From Algoriphagus aquaeductus (GTDB lineage: Bacteria; Bacteroidota; Bacteroidia; Cytophagales; Cyclobacteriaceae): a stretch of DNA of 64,000 nucleotides. The notes beneath the pieces are model-generated. The model searched no databases, was not told the DNA's origin, and worked only from the letters and a program-made list of their open reading frames with translations. The DNA lies in assembly GCF_003253485.1 (NCBI RefSeq), contig NZ_QKTX01000006.1, positions 62,001 to 126,000 on the forward strand, in the 5' to 3' direction. Both the position numbers and the translations under genes were made by a program. Of the stretch, positions 43,162 through 52,199 are shown piece by piece; the stretch's first letter is position 1; the number at the start of each line of letters is the position of its first letter.

Positions 43162-44454
43162 TTACTTGAGTCGTTTATCCAATTCCAGGATGGTCTGAAG
43201 TAGAACATTTGCCCCGTTCGCAATGTCTTGTTTGGTCGAAAACTCCTCAGGCGCATGGCTGATTCCGTTTTTACTGGGGATAAAAATCATTCCCATCGGA
43301 GCAATTCGGGCCATTTCCTGCGCATCGTGTCCGGCTCCGCTTGGAAGACTTTTGGTAGTCAATCCCAATTTATCTGCCTGATTTTTGATTACTTCTCGGA
43401 TCATTGGGTCAGCCAAAGCGGGTTTGCTGGCTACTTCGATATGCTTGATTTCCAATTGAGTACCGCTTTTTTCGGCCAATACCTTGGCTTTGCCTTCGAT
43501 TTCTTTATAGATCGTCCAGATTTTTTCGGAAGAAAGGTCTCGGATTTCCAGATTGAGCTTCACTTCACCTGGGATCACATTTCCCGCACCGGGGAAAGCT
43601 TGGATTTTTCCTACAGTTCCAACTTGTCTACCCTCATACGAATTGACGATTCGATTCACTTCCAAGATCAACTCGGCCGCGGGTAGCATGGGATCTTTTC
43701 GCAAATCCATGGGTGTCGTTCCTGCATGATTCGCTTTGCCTTTGAAAGATATCTCCCACCACTCGATAGCCACAATCCCTTCCACGACTCCAATGTCCAA
43801 CTTTTCATTGTACAAATTACCTCCCTGCTCGATATGCAGCTCGAGAAAAGCAGCTACATCACCTGGACTTCGCTTCATTTCGGAAATTCTCTCTGGGTCT
43901 CCGCCGAGTAATTTGATTCCTTCGGCTTGTGTCACTCCGGCATTGCTGACGACCTGAAGGGCTTCTTGACTCAGCGCTCCCACTATCGCCCGGCTTCCTA
44001 CCACTCCGCCTTCTTCATTGGTGAAAATGATTACCTCTAATGGATGATCGGTGATGTATCCGTTTTCGGAAAGCGATTGGACGACTTCTATGGCACCTAA
44101 AGAGCCAACAGGCCCATCATAGTCTCCTCCGTTGGGCACTTCATCGATATGAGAGCCAAAGGAAATGGGTTTGAGATTTGGGTTTTTGCCTGCTTTCCTG
44201 CCTATCAGATTTCCTGCAAAATCAATGGAAACTTCTAATCCTGCCTTTTCCATCAGAGATTTGACAAACTTTCTGGCTTCCACATCATGAGTCGAAAAAG
44301 CAACTCGATCTGATCCTCCTTGCGCATTTTTTCCAAAAGTGGCTAAAGTCATCAAGTTCCCATGAAGTCGATCTGCGTTGACTTGGGGCGTTTGAGCAAA
44401 AATTAGGGATTGATAGAAAAGAAGGCAAGCCGATATTAGGATTAGGTTTTTCAT
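43162..44454 (-). CDS. Exported Zn-dependent M20 amidohydrolase (hydantoinase/carbamoylase family)
   Basis: A 430-residue secreted relative of N-carbamoyl-L-amino acid hydrolase, allantoate amidohydrolase and ureidoglycolate-type enzymes. The signal peptide spans 1-20 (LISACLLFYQSLIFAQ). Metal ligands are visible in GSHIDEVPNGGDYDG (His, Asp), NEEGG (Glu), LELHIEQG (His) and GAGHDAQE (His). The second motif has Glu where the family commonly has Thr (SHxDT). Most relatives are cytoplasmic, so export suggests a periplasmic substrate. No allantoin or hydantoin genes are nearby. Confidence 0.85.
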   Translation of the reverse strand: MKNLILISACLLFYQSLIFAQTPQVNADRLHGNLMTLATFGKNAQGGSDRVAFSTHDVEARKFVKSLMEKAGLEVSIDFAGNLIGRKAGKNPNLKPISFGSHIDEVPNGGDYDGPVGSLGAIEVVQSLSENGYITDHPLEVIIFTNEEGGVVGSRAIVGALSQEALQVVSNAGVTQAEGIKLLGGDPERISEMKRSPGDVAAFLELHIEQGGNLYNEKLDIGVVEGIVAIEWWEISFKGKANHAGTTPMDLRKDPMLPAAELILEVNRIVNSYEGRQVGTVGKIQAFPGAGNVIPGEVKLNLEIRDLSSEKIWTIYKEIEGKAKVLAEKSGTQLEIKHIEVASKPALADPMIREVIKNQADKLGLTTKSLPSGAGHDAQEMARIAPMGMIFIPSKNGISHAPEEFSTKQDIANGANVLLQTILELDKRLK

Positions 44455-44476
44455 TTTGATTTTTTGGGTGAATGCA

Positions 44477-44506
44477 CAAAAAAAGTCCCTCTTTGGAGAA
44501 GGACTT
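44477..44506 (-). terminator. Intrinsic terminator of the acyl-ACP desaturase gene
   Basis: On the minus strand AAGTCC-TT-CTC pairs with GAG-GGACTT around CAAA (two-base bulge), followed by a T run. It lies 8 bases after the desaturase stop. Confidence 0.7.
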
Positions 44507-44513
44507 GGTGTAT

Positions 44514-45512
44514 TTATTTAAGCCATGCGAGCCGAACTTCATCTGGTGCTTTCATTCGGTCAGCCAGTCTCATGTATCGATCGGCAAGGTTGGAAAGGTA
44601 ATCCTGAGCTTTTGCTGCCATGGCATCCAATCCCGTTAGTGTTTCTATTTTCCAGAATTCCACTAGGTGTTCGATAATCCGGGCATAATCCCAACCGGTA
44701 TAAATCCCAACTTTCTGAGTGATTTCCGAAAAATCCTTATACAGATTTGGTCTGTTTCCTCCTTCACCCATCAAAACGGCAGGCATGACAATTTGCTTTC
44801 GCATCATTTTCTCGAAAGCAGTGATTGCACCGCTTGGATCGATCTCAAAGATGCGGGACATGAAAGATTTATACGCTTTTTCATGTCGGGCTTCGTCACC
44901 TGCAATGGTTTTACAAATCCGGGAAAGTACATGGTCGCCTGCTTTATCAGCTAGTTTTCCGGTATTTACATGGGAAATCTTGGTAGCTCTTTCCTGAAAA
45001 GAAGTATAGATCATCGCCTGGTAAGGATCTGATTCTGATTTAGGATCAAATCCATTGGAGATGAGTCTATGGATGGTCTGCTCAACTGCTCGCATATCAA
45101 CTCGCCCGGTAAGGTAAAGGTACTTATTCAATAAGTCTCCATGGCGGTTTTCTTCTGCTGTCCAAGCTTTGGACCATCTTACCCATCCCGAAGGAGAGAG
45201 AAGGCTTCGCTCCTCATTGATTCCTTCTAACAGATTGAAATAAGTTTGATAGGAAGGAAGAGCTTCTTCGGTGATCATGTTTCCGACCAACGAGGTCAAC
45301 ACGGTGTCAGGAATTCCTTCTGCTCTTTTTTGCAAAAGTTTGATGTCTTCCAACGCCTCAGGATTGGAAAGGTCAGGTAAAAAATCAGACGGCTGCCAGC
45401 ATTCGTCCGGATCTACTAAAACATTGTCCACAGCGTGACCTACGAGTTCATCCAGTTGTGAGATGACCTCCATGTTTTTTTCTAATTCGTAATTGATTTC
45501 TCCTGATTTCAT
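44514..45512 (-). CDS. Acyl-ACP desaturase (fatty acid desaturase type 2)
   Basis: A soluble ferritin-like di-iron enzyme introducing a double bond in acyl-ACP. 332 residues. The two iron-binding motifs are EENRH (120-124) and DEARH (206-210), with Glu82/83 and Glu174 as further ligands, as in plant stearoyl-ACP desaturase and mycobacterial DesA. The start may be the ATG at 45512 or an internal one (Met14). It is common in Bacteroidota, where it may be aerobic-only and cold-regulated. A terminator separates it from the amidohydrolase gene downstream. Confidence 0.92.
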   Translation of the reverse strand: MKSGEINYELEKNMEVISQLDELVGHAVDNVLVDPDECWQPSDFLPDLSNPEALEDIKLLQKRAEGIPDTVLTSLVGNMITEEALPSYQTYFNLLEGINEERSLLSPSGWVRWSKAWTAEENRHGDLLNKYLYLTGRVDMRAVEQTIHRLISNGFDPKSESDPYQAMIYTSFQERATKISHVNTGKLADKAGDHVLSRICKTIAGDEARHEKAYKSFMSRIFEIDPSGAITAFEKMMRKQIVMPAVLMGEGGNRPNLYKDFSEITQKVGIYTGWDYARIIEHLVEFWKIETLTGLDAMAAKAQDYLSNLADRYMRLADRMKAPDEVRLAWLK

Positions 45513-45652
45513 TCGGGTACTTTATAATTCCAAAAGGAAAACTTTTGGATAGTTGATTGTTACTGAGGGGAAAGGTACGGACAAATCCGCGGATAAGTGA
45601 TAGAAAAACTCAATTTCGGATATGGGTTTCCACGAGTGGCAATTTCTGACAG

Positions 45653-45682
45653 AAAAAATTTAGCCTCCAGAAGGAGGCTAAA
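45653..45682 (-). terminator. Intrinsic terminator of the beta-propeller lipoprotein gene
   Basis: TTTAGCCTCC (45659-45668) pairs perfectly with GGAGGCTAAA (45673-45682). On the minus strand the hairpin is followed by a T run. Confidence 0.9.
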
Positions 45683-45702
45683 CTGAAGTGTCTGGTTTAA
45701 AA

Positions 45703-46581
45703 TCAATAATCGAGTTTATAGGCAGCTACTTTGTTCTTGAAGAAAGTAGGGACATAGACAACCATTTCAGCAGCATTGTATCCGATATCAGCTGTATTGG
45801 ACTCTGCGGCTTTGGTATCCAGCATTAAGGTTTGTGTAGAGTCATTGGCAAACCAGATTTCTCCTTGCCATCTAGATGCTATAAAATTTCCGTCACCAAG
45901 AATTACCAATCCGTCACCGCCTGTTACGTTCGTGTTGAGTACAGTAGTTGTTCCATCAGCGTTCCATTTTTTCAAACCTGAAGCATCAAGTCCGTAGATT
46001 GTTCCATCAGTGGCGACTGCAATACCGTTGATTGATTCGTTTCCTTCAGAAATGGTGGAAATAGCCCCGTCCGCGTAGGCGTGTACTTTTCCGGTGGTCA
46101 TGTCTGTGAAATAAACGGTTCCGTTGTGAGCAGCAACGTCGTTAAGGAATTGGGCACCTTCTACTTTCCATTTGTTGGAAACTTTGGCTGTAGCAATGTC
46201 GATTTCCACGAATTCGTCGATGTCGGTCACATACAATTTTCCATTGGAAATAGCCATTCCTTTAGGAGCATTCAAGCCAGAAACCCAAGCTGGATTTACG
46301 ATTTTGCCTTCTTTGGAAATGATTCCAATTGAACCTTTGCCGTCTTTACCAAGTGGATCTTGGCCTTCGATATTTGAAACAAAAATAGTACCTGTAGCAT
46401 CGTCAAAAAGGACAGATTCATTGGTCATCAGCGAATCTGCTGTTTCCCAAAGAAGTGTCAAGGTCGGAGTTTTTACTTCTACCACTTCTTCTACGACCTC
46501 TTCGGTCTTTTGAGGTCCGCAGTTTGAGAAAAGAAGTGTGGCTGAAATCCCAAGAAGGGAGTACTTGAGTAGATTTTTCAT
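45703..46581 (-). CDS. SMP-30/NHL-type beta-propeller lipoprotein
   Basis: A 292-residue lipoprotein (signal ending LLFSNCG, Cys21), followed by an acidic VEEVVEV linker, then a six-bladed propeller with repeated YVTDIDE-, YFTDMTT-, YGLDASG-like strands. The pattern SVLFDDATGTIFVSNI at residue ~56 matches ATP/GTP-binding or gluconolactonase-like (SMP-30) proteins of Bacteroidota. The Glu/Asn/Asp metal ligands of true SMP-30 are only partly recognisable, so lactonase activity is unsure. It stands alone with its own terminator. Confidence 0.8.
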   Translation of the reverse strand: MKNLLKYSLLGISATLLFSNCGPQKTEEVVEEVVEVKTPTLTLLWETADSLMTNESVLFDDATGTIFVSNIEGQDPLGKDGKGSIGIISKEGKIVNPAWVSGLNAPKGMAISNGKLYVTDIDEFVEIDIATAKVSNKWKVEGAQFLNDVAAHNGTVYFTDMTTGKVHAYADGAISTISEGNESINGIAVATDGTIYGLDASGLKKWNADGTTTVLNTNVTGGDGLVILGDGNFIASRWQGEIWFANDSTQTLMLDTKAAESNTADIGYNAAEMVVYVPTFFKNKVAAYKLDY

Positions 46582-46839
46582 AGTTGATAAAGGTGTTGTT
46601 ATGGTTTGTTTTATAATCGGACTTTAAAGTTGGTTATTTTTCCTTTCCAAATAAAATCTGTTTTTCAAGGAATTGTTTATCCAAAACAGGCTTATCATTT
46701 TTTTTAATTGATGGTTTCCATCAAAAATTTCGCCTGTTGATTTTTATAGCCTTATAGATTCGATTTGCCATTGATGGATTTTTACAGATCAAATCCGAAT
46801 TAGAACTTAAATTGACCCAAATTAAATTTAGCCCAGTTC
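46582..46839. other. 258-base AT-rich divergent promoter region
   Basis: The region between the divergent propeller lipoprotein and M19 dipeptidase genes is AT-rich. I see no exact TAnnTTTG box on either strand and no gene-like frame. It must hold both promoters, but I cannot place them. Confidence 0.35.
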
Positions 46840-48090
46840 ATGAAAAAACTTCTGTTTGCCTCGGTACCTGTTTGGTTGTTTTTAGCCTGTGCTGATCCAG
46901 GCTCCACCGTAGATTACACTCAAATGTCCGATGAAGAGCGTCTTAAAGCCGCTACGGAAATCGCCCAATCCACCATCATGGTAGATGGTCACGTAGATCT
47001 GCCGTATCGGATGAAAGTGGGTGGATTTACACTTCAGCGAGAAATTCTGGATGTTTCTGTAAGGACTCCTGACGGAAATTTCGACTATCCCCGCTCCAAA
47101 GAAGGCGGCCTCGATGCGCCTTTTATGTCCATCTACATTCCAGCAGGCAATCAGGCGATTCCGGGTGCGTCCAAAGCGTTGGCTGATTCCTTGATTTTGA
47201 TGACCGAGCGCTTGGCAAGTACGTTTACGGATAAGTTTGCCATGGCATACAGCCCGGCAGATATTGAAGCCAATTTCAACAAAGGATTGATTTCATTGCC
47301 GATGGGTATGGAAAACGGTGCCGGTATCGAGGATGATTTGGCCAATGTGGAATATTTCCACAAAAGAGGAATCCGATACATCACGCTGACTCATGGCAAG
47401 GACAACCTGATCGGAGATGCGAGTTATGATACCATGGGTACCTATGGGGGATTAAGTGAGTTTGGGGAAAAAGTAGTGGCTGAAATGAATCGAGTGGGAA
47501 TTATGGTCGATTTGAGCCATGTCTCTGACAATACCTTTCGCGATGCTTTGGCGATAACCAAAGTTCCAGTGATCGCTTCGCATTCTTCTGTCCGAAAATT
47601 CACTCCGGGCTTTGAGCGAAATATGAGTGATGAACTGATTCAGGCCATGGCAAAAAACGGAGGGGTGATGATGATCAATTTCGGTGGTTCTTTTATTGAT
47701 TCAGCGTATGCGGCTGGTTCGGCAAAAGTGCGTGAGCACATCGTGAATTGGTTGGCTGAAAACAATCTTTCCCGAAGTGATTCTGCTGCGCAGGCGTATA
47801 TCAAAGAATATTCAGAAAAAAATAATCCATTCCCGACTGTTCAGCGCGTGGCTGATCATTTTGATCATGTGGTCAAGTTAGTTGGGATTGATTATGTAGG
47901 ATTGGGTTCGGACTTTGATGGAGTGGGGGATTCACTTCCCACTGGACTGAAGGACGTTTCTATGTTTCCTAATCTGATTGCGGAATTATTGAAGCGGGGA
48001 TATTCTAGAGAGGATATTGAAAAGATCTGCTACAAAAATGTGTTCCGAGTCTGGAAGGCTGTGGAGGATTATGCGGCTAGTCAGAAGTAA
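46840..48090 (+). CDS. Membrane dipeptidase (peptidase M19), lipoprotein
   Basis: A 416-residue zinc dipeptidase of the renal dipeptidase family, acting on dipeptides including those with D-residues. The signal ends VWLFLAC (Cys17), so it is lipid-anchored. Binuclear metal ligands appear in VDGHVDLP (His, Asp), MGMENGAGI (Glu), VDLSHVSD (His) and IASHSSVR (His), and GSDFDGVGD provides the C-terminal Asp. It is common in Bacteroidota peptide utilisation. The terminator hairpin beyond its stop is shared with the convergent PIN gene. Confidence 0.9.
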   Translation: MKKLLFASVPVWLFLACADPGSTVDYTQMSDEERLKAATEIAQSTIMVDGHVDLPYRMKVGGFTLQREILDVSVRTPDGNFDYPRSKEGGLDAPFMSIYIPAGNQAIPGASKALADSLILMTERLASTFTDKFAMAYSPADIEANFNKGLISLPMGMENGAGIEDDLANVEYFHKRGIRYITLTHGKDNLIGDASYDTMGTYGGLSEFGEKVVAEMNRVGIMVDLSHVSDNTFRDALAITKVPVIASHSSVRKFTPGFERNMSDELIQAMAKNGGVMMINFGGSFIDSAYAAGSAKVREHIVNWLAENNLSRSDSAAQAYIKEYSEKNNPFPTVQRVADHFDHVVKLVGIDYVGLGSDFDGVGDSLPTGLKDVSMFPNLIAELLKRGYSREDIEKICYKNVFRVWKAVEDYAASQK

Positions 48091-48116
48091 ACCAATCAAA
48101 AAAATCCTCTTAATCG

Positions 48117-48154
48117 GAGCCCTGATGTCTTTTGGTCAGGGCTCTGACTTTTTA
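48117..48154. terminator. Terminator hairpin between the M19 dipeptidase and PIN toxin genes
   Basis: GAGCCCTGA (48117-48125) pairs perfectly with TCAGGGCTC (48136-48144), followed on the plus strand by TGACTTTTT. The PIN gene's stop codon overlaps the second arm, so the hairpin is part of the PIN coding end on the minus strand. Confidence 0.8.
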
Positions 48155-48564
48155 TAGATTTCCAGAAACTGGTCAGGAGTTAAGATTGGGATAGTCGAAT
48201 TTTTAAAGTCTTTTTGATTTCGTGTTAAAATTGCTTCGTACCCAAATTCCAGTGCTGTGAAATACTGAAGCGCATCTTCAAAATCGGTGAAATCGGAAGT
48301 GTTCAACGCCAAATCGATCAATTTTTCATTCAAAGGATGAACCACTAAAAGAATCTTGAATTTTCGAAGCAATTCATTGGCGGCTTCAGTTTTTAATAGC
48401 TTGAGTAGATGATAATGAGTATTGGCAATGGAAAGAGAGGAAACTCCGCAGTTCAGGATTTTTTGTTCGGAAAGTGAAAAAATTTTACCCGCCTTCAAAT
48501 CGAATGGCTTTCTGTTAGTCAAAAAGTCGATAAGGATATTGGTATCAATAAACACATTCTTCAT
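48136..48564 (-). CDS. PIN domain ribonuclease toxin (VapC-like)
   Basis: A 142-residue PIN nuclease. Visible acidic residues are Asp7 (FIDTNILIDF), Asp94/Asp97 (DFTDFEDAL) and Asp119 (TRNQKDF); the second acidic residue of the classical quartet is replaced by Asn48 (SLSIANTHYHL), as in some PIN subgroups of Bacteroidota. It overlaps the antitoxin gene by four bases, with antitoxin first, the normal order for a type II toxin-antitoxin pair. The target RNA is unknown. Confidence 0.88.
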   Translation of the reverse strand: MKNVFIDTNILIDFLTNRKPFDLKAGKIFSLSEQKILNCGVSSLSIANTHYHLLKLLKTEAANELLRKFKILLVVHPLNEKLIDLALNTSDFTDFEDALQYFTALEFGYEAILTRNQKDFKNSTIPILTPDQFLEIYKKSEP

Positions 48565-48818
48565 TGATACTTCTTTTCAAGATAATCCCTGTATTCTTTT
48601 TTGTAGTCGTAATTATCTGGTAAAGAGCCAGCTGCGCCCATAAGGCTTTTGACAAAGGGAGTTATTTGGATATCCTCTGATATTTCTGTTTTGGGCTTTG
48701 AAATATTGTCCAAATAGCTTTCAACTAGTTTTGAAAGACTGATTTTTTGCTCTGACGCATAGATCTTTGCCCTTTCAATAACCTCAGCGTTTAATCGAAT
48801 CGTGAGTTTGGTGTCCAT
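48561..48818 (-). CDS. DUF6364/ribbon-helix-helix-type antitoxin
   Basis: An 85-residue antitoxin starting at the ATG at 48818; the frame is open further upstream but without a conserved sequence. The N-terminal DTKLTIRLNAEVIERAKIYA forms a ribbon-helix-helix DNA-binding motif (residues 2-45, with SLSKLVESYL), and the C-terminal half (PFVKSLMG, NYDYKKEYRDYL) is the toxin-binding tail. It overlaps the PIN toxin gene by four bases (ATGA). It should autoregulate the operon. Confidence 0.82.
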   Translation of the reverse strand: MDTKLTIRLNAEVIERAKIYASEQKISLSKLVESYLDNISKPKTEISEDIQITPFVKSLMGAAGSLPDNYDYKKEYRDYLEKKYQ

Positions 48819-48897
48819 TTGAGAAATATTTGACGTATCGAATTTAAAAAATTGTACGGCAAGAGAAATGATCTGTTCCAAAAAACTGAAATTATAT

Positions 48898-49164
48898 TCA
48901 GTCTATCCTTGGATTCGCTTCTGTTTTTAAAGTTCTGACCCAACTTGCGGTTGAAAATTGCGACTTCAAGTTTTCCCCTTTTTCCTGATTCAACTGCAGT
49001 ATAAAATCTATCGGAAAACGATCCAGATTTTGTTTTACTTGTTCATTCAGTCTCTTGGTCGGGATACCGTACATCTCTGCAAGTTTACTATCCAGCATCA
49101 CTTTTTGGTTTCTGATTTTATGAATCAATTGTAAAACCCGTTCCTCAGTTAAAAGCTCATTCAT
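48898..49164 (-). pseudogene. Truncated ORF6N (KilA-N-like) domain gene remnant
   Basis: An 88-residue open frame whose first 70 residues match the ORF6N domain found in phage antirepressors and chromosomal islands (VMLDSKLAEMYGIPTKRLNEQV, RFPIDFILQL, KSQFSTASW). Full proteins continue for about 80-100 residues more (normally a YAFTEQG motif follows). Here the homology stops after SW, with the unrelated tail VRTLKTEANPRID and a stop. I call it a decayed remnant; a short functional form is possible. It stands beside the toxin-antitoxin pair, which suggests a small accessory site. Confidence 0.6.
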
Positions 49165-49220
49165 AAGCGGTAAAGTTGAAAAGTTGCCGGTCTAAACTAC
49201 TTGATTTGTTCCTTTTTCTG

Positions 49221-49239
49221 AAATTCAGGGCCTGAATTT
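49221..49239. repeat. 19-base perfect palindrome upstream of clpB
   Basis: AAATTCAGG, one G, CCTGAATTT: a perfect inverted repeat 156 bases before the clpB ATG. It could be an operator, or a weak terminator of the ORF6N side; a 230-base gap between the two genes holds no other clear signal. Confidence 0.35.
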
Positions 49240-49394
49240 TTGGCCAGTTTTTATCCGCGGAACCCCTCTCTTTCCTGCCAAAATTTCCATTTCCTCCCTA
49301 TTTCAACCTGGTTTCCAGCCATTCTGACTTAGAAACCGCCTTGGCTAAGCATTTGATCCAAGAGGAAAAGACCAACTAACCACTAACAACCACT

Positions 49395-52016
49395 ATGGAT
49401 TTTAAACAATTCACCATCAAGTCTCAAGAGGCGATTCAAAAGGCTGCCGAACTCGCCACCAGTGCAGGTCAGCCCAATATCGAGACAGCTCATTTACTCA
49501 AAGGTATTTTCGCTGAGGATGAAAATGTAACCGACTTTATTTTCAAGAAACTCGGAGCAAATAAACAGTTGATCGAGCAAAAGCTGGACGAGCAACTCGC
49601 CAAGCTTCCCAAAGTCAGTGGCGCTAATCAGCAGCCATACCTTTCAGGCGCGACCAATCAAGCCTTGATTAAGGCCAAGGATTACCTCAAGACTTTTGGG
49701 GATGAATACGTCGCCATTGAGCATTTGCTCTTGGGAATTTTAGCTGGCAGTGATTCGATTGCCCAGCTGTTGAAAGATCAGCGATTGGCCGAGAAGCCAC
49801 TGATCGAAGCTATCAAGGAACTAAGAAAAGGAAATAAAGTGACTGATCCCAACGCAGAAAGCAAGTACAGGGCTTTGGAAAAGTATTCCAAAAACCTGAA
49901 CGACTTGGCCAAAAAGGGTAAAATCGACCCCGTCATCGGCCGTGATGAAGAAATCAGACGAGTGCTGCAAATCCTCGCGAGGCGTACCAAAAACAACCCC
50001 ATTTTGCTCGGAGAGCCTGGTGTGGGTAAAACTGCCATTGTCGAAGGTTTGGCTCAGCGAATTGTCTCCGGTGACGTGCCGGAAAACCTAAAGTCAAAAA
50101 CTTTGATTTCCCTGGATATGGGCTTGCTCGTGGCAGGCGCCAAGTACAAGGGGGAATTTGAGGAGCGACTCAAAGCGGTAATCAAAGAGGTGACGGACTC
50201 GGATGGAGAAATCATCCTCTTTATCGATGAAATCCATACACTGATCGGAGCCGGAGGTGGAGGAGAAGGAGCTATGGATGCTGCCAACTTGCTCAAACCA
50301 GCCTTGGCACGTGGCGAACTCCATGCGATCGGTGCGACGACGCTGAAGGAATACCAAAAGTACATTGAGAAGGACAAGGCCCTCGAGCGCCGATTCCAGG
50401 CTGTCATCGTGGATGAACCCGATGCTGCCGATGCGATTTCTATCCTTCGGGGAATTAAAGACAAGTATGAACTTCACCATGGAGTAAGAATCAAGGACGA
50501 TGCGGTCATTGCAGCGGTCGAGCTTTCGCAGCGATACATTTCTGACCGTTTTCTACCGGATAAAGCCATTGACTTGATGGACGAGGCAGCTGCCAAACTG
50601 AGAATGGAGATCGACTCCCTTCCTCAAGAACTAGACGAGCTGAATCGTAGAATCATGCAGCTTGAAATCGAACGGGAAGCGATTCGCAGAGAAAACAACA
50701 AAGACAAGGAAGCGATTTTGAGTAAAGAGATCGCTGAATTGGGTGAAAAAAGACAGTCCGTCAAAGCCAAATGGGAAAGCGAAAAGGCCGTGATCATGGG
50801 TATTCAGCGGGAAAAAGAAGCTATCGAAAAGCTGAAACTTGAAGCTGAACAGGCAGAACGTGCCGGCGACTTTGGGAAAGTAGCTGAGATCCGATATGGA
50901 AAAATCGGCGAATCGGAGAAGAAGCTGGAATCCTTCAAATCCCAATTGGCAGAAATGCAGGCTGGTTCGCCGCTACTCAAAGAGGAAGTGGATACTGAAG
51001 ACATCGCTGCGGTGGTATCTAAATGGACAGGTATTCCGGTCATCAAAATGATCCAATCCGAGCGTGAAAAATTACTTCATCTCGAAGACGAATTGGGTCG
51101 AAGAGTAGCAGGTCAGCAGGAAGCGATTGCCGCACTTTCGGATGCGGTGAGAAGAAGCCGTGCCGGATTGCAGGACCCTAAGCGTCCGATCGGGAGCTTT
51201 ATCTTCATGGGTACGACCGGTGTGGGTAAGACTGAATTGGCCAAGGCACTCGCCGAATACCTCTTCAATGACGATAACGCCATGGTGCGGATCGATATGT
51301 CCGAGTACCAAGAGCGTCACTCCGTCAGCCGATTGGTGGGAGCACCTCCAGGCTATGTGGGTTATGATGAAGGCGGTCAGTTGACCGAGGCCGTGAGAAG
51401 AAAGCCTTACTCAGTGATCCTTTTGGATGAAATTGAAAAGGCTCACCCGGATGTGTTCAACATCTTACTTCAGGTCTTGGATGATGGTCGTTTGACCGAC
51501 AATAAAGGCCGAATCGCCAATTTCAAGAATACGATTATCATTCTGACCACGAATATCGGTTCACACCTGATTCAGGAGCGATTTGCCGAGATGGAAGAGT
51601 GGAATAAGGAGGAGATTTTGGAAAAGACCAAAGCGGAAGTATTTGAGTTGCTCAAAAAATCAGTCCGTCCAGAATTCCTGAACCGTATCGACGAAACGAT
51701 CATGTTTGAGCCGCTGAATAAGCAGATCATTAGAAAGATCGTGGATATTCAGTGGAAAGAAATCCAAAAGCGTCTTTCTGAATCCAACATTGAGATCGAA
51801 GCAACCACAGAAGTCCTGGATTACCTTGGCGAAGTGGGCTTTGATCCAAACTTTGGTGCCAGACCGCTGAAGCGAACCATGCAGCGGTTGATCTTGAATG
51901 AACTTTCCAAGCAGATCTTGGCAGGCTATATCAAAAATGATTCGGCAGTTTTGGTAGACTTGGATGCAGACAAGCAAGTGTATTTCAAAAATATTGATGC
52001 GACGGTAGAAGTGTAA
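49395..52016 (+). CDS. clpB: ATP-dependent disaggregase ClpB
   Basis: A hexameric AAA+ chaperone that, with DnaK, rescues aggregated proteins. At 873 residues it matches the family. The N-terminal Clp_N domain is at 1-145, and the first AAA domain has Walker A GEPGVGKT (206-213) and [10 protein letters not shown] with the DEIH-type Walker B. The ClpB-specific middle coiled coil lies around 405-525, the second AAA domain has Walker A GTTGVGKT (606-613), and the small C-terminal domain ends the protein. No heat-shock operator of a known type was recognised upstream. A strong terminator follows. Confidence 0.96.
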   Translation: MDFKQFTIKSQEAIQKAAELATSAGQPNIETAHLLKGIFAEDENVTDFIFKKLGANKQLIEQKLDEQLAKLPKVSGANQQPYLSGATNQALIKAKDYLKTFGDEYVAIEHLLLGILAGSDSIAQLLKDQRLAEKPLIEAIKELRKGNKVTDPNAESKYRALEKYSKNLNDLAKKGKIDPVIGRDEEIRRVLQILARRTKNNPILLGEPGVGKTAIVEGLAQRIVSGDVPENLKSKTLISLDMGLLVAGAKYKGEFEERLKAVIKEVTDSDGEIILFIDEIHTLIGAGGGGEGAMDAANLLKPALARGELHAIGATTLKEYQKYIEKDKALERRFQAVIVDEPDAADAISILRGIKDKYELHHGVRIKDDAVIAAVELSQRYISDRFLPDKAIDLMDEAAAKLRMEIDSLPQELDELNRRIMQLEIEREAIRRENNKDKEAILSKEIAELGEKRQSVKAKWESEKAVIMGIQREKEAIEKLKLEAEQAERAGDFGKVAEIRYGKIGESEKKLESFKSQLAEMQAGSPLLKEEVDTEDIAAVVSKWTGIPVIKMIQSEREKLLHLEDELGRRVAGQQEAIAALSDAVRRSRAGLQDPKRPIGSFIFMGTTGVGKTELAKALAEYLFNDDNAMVRIDMSEYQERHSVSRLVGAPPGYVGYDEGGQLTEAVRRKPYSVILLDEIEKAHPDVFNILLQVLDDGRLTDNKGRIANFKNTIIILTTNIGSHLIQERFAEMEEWNKEEILEKTKAEVFELLKKSVRPEFLNRIDETIMFEPLNKQIIRKIVDIQWKEIQKRLSESNIEIEATTEVLDYLGEVGFDPNFGARPLKRTMQRLILNELSKQILAGYIKNDSAVLVDLDADKQVYFKNIDATVEV

Positions 52017-52033
52017 CCAATTTAAGATTTCGC

Positions 52034-52074
52034 CCATTACCCTCGAGTTCTTTGAATTCGAGGGTAATTTTTTT
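52034..52074 (+). terminator. Strong intrinsic terminator of clpB
   Basis: ATTACCCTCGAGTT (52036-52049) pairs with AATTCGAGGGTAAT (52055-52068) around CTTTG, followed by seven T. Confidence 0.9.
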
Positions 52075-52114
52075 CGCTCCCAATAGAAGAATTACTAGTT
52101 GTTCATAATTCCCG

Positions 52115-52142
52115 CTGACGGAATTAATGTTAATTCCGTCAG
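52115..52142. repeat. 28-base near-perfect palindrome upstream of the PNPOx gene
   Basis: CTGACGGAATTAA (52115-52127) and TTAATTCCGTCAG (52130-52142) are perfect inverse copies separated by two bases. There is no T run next to it, so it is not a normal terminator. It lies 58 bases before the start of the PNPOx-family gene and may be an operator or a repeat element. Confidence 0.5.
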
Positions 52143-52199
52143 TTGACTCTTCTTAAACTCTATTTCTTAAATGGAGTTATTTCAAAAATTCCAACCGAA

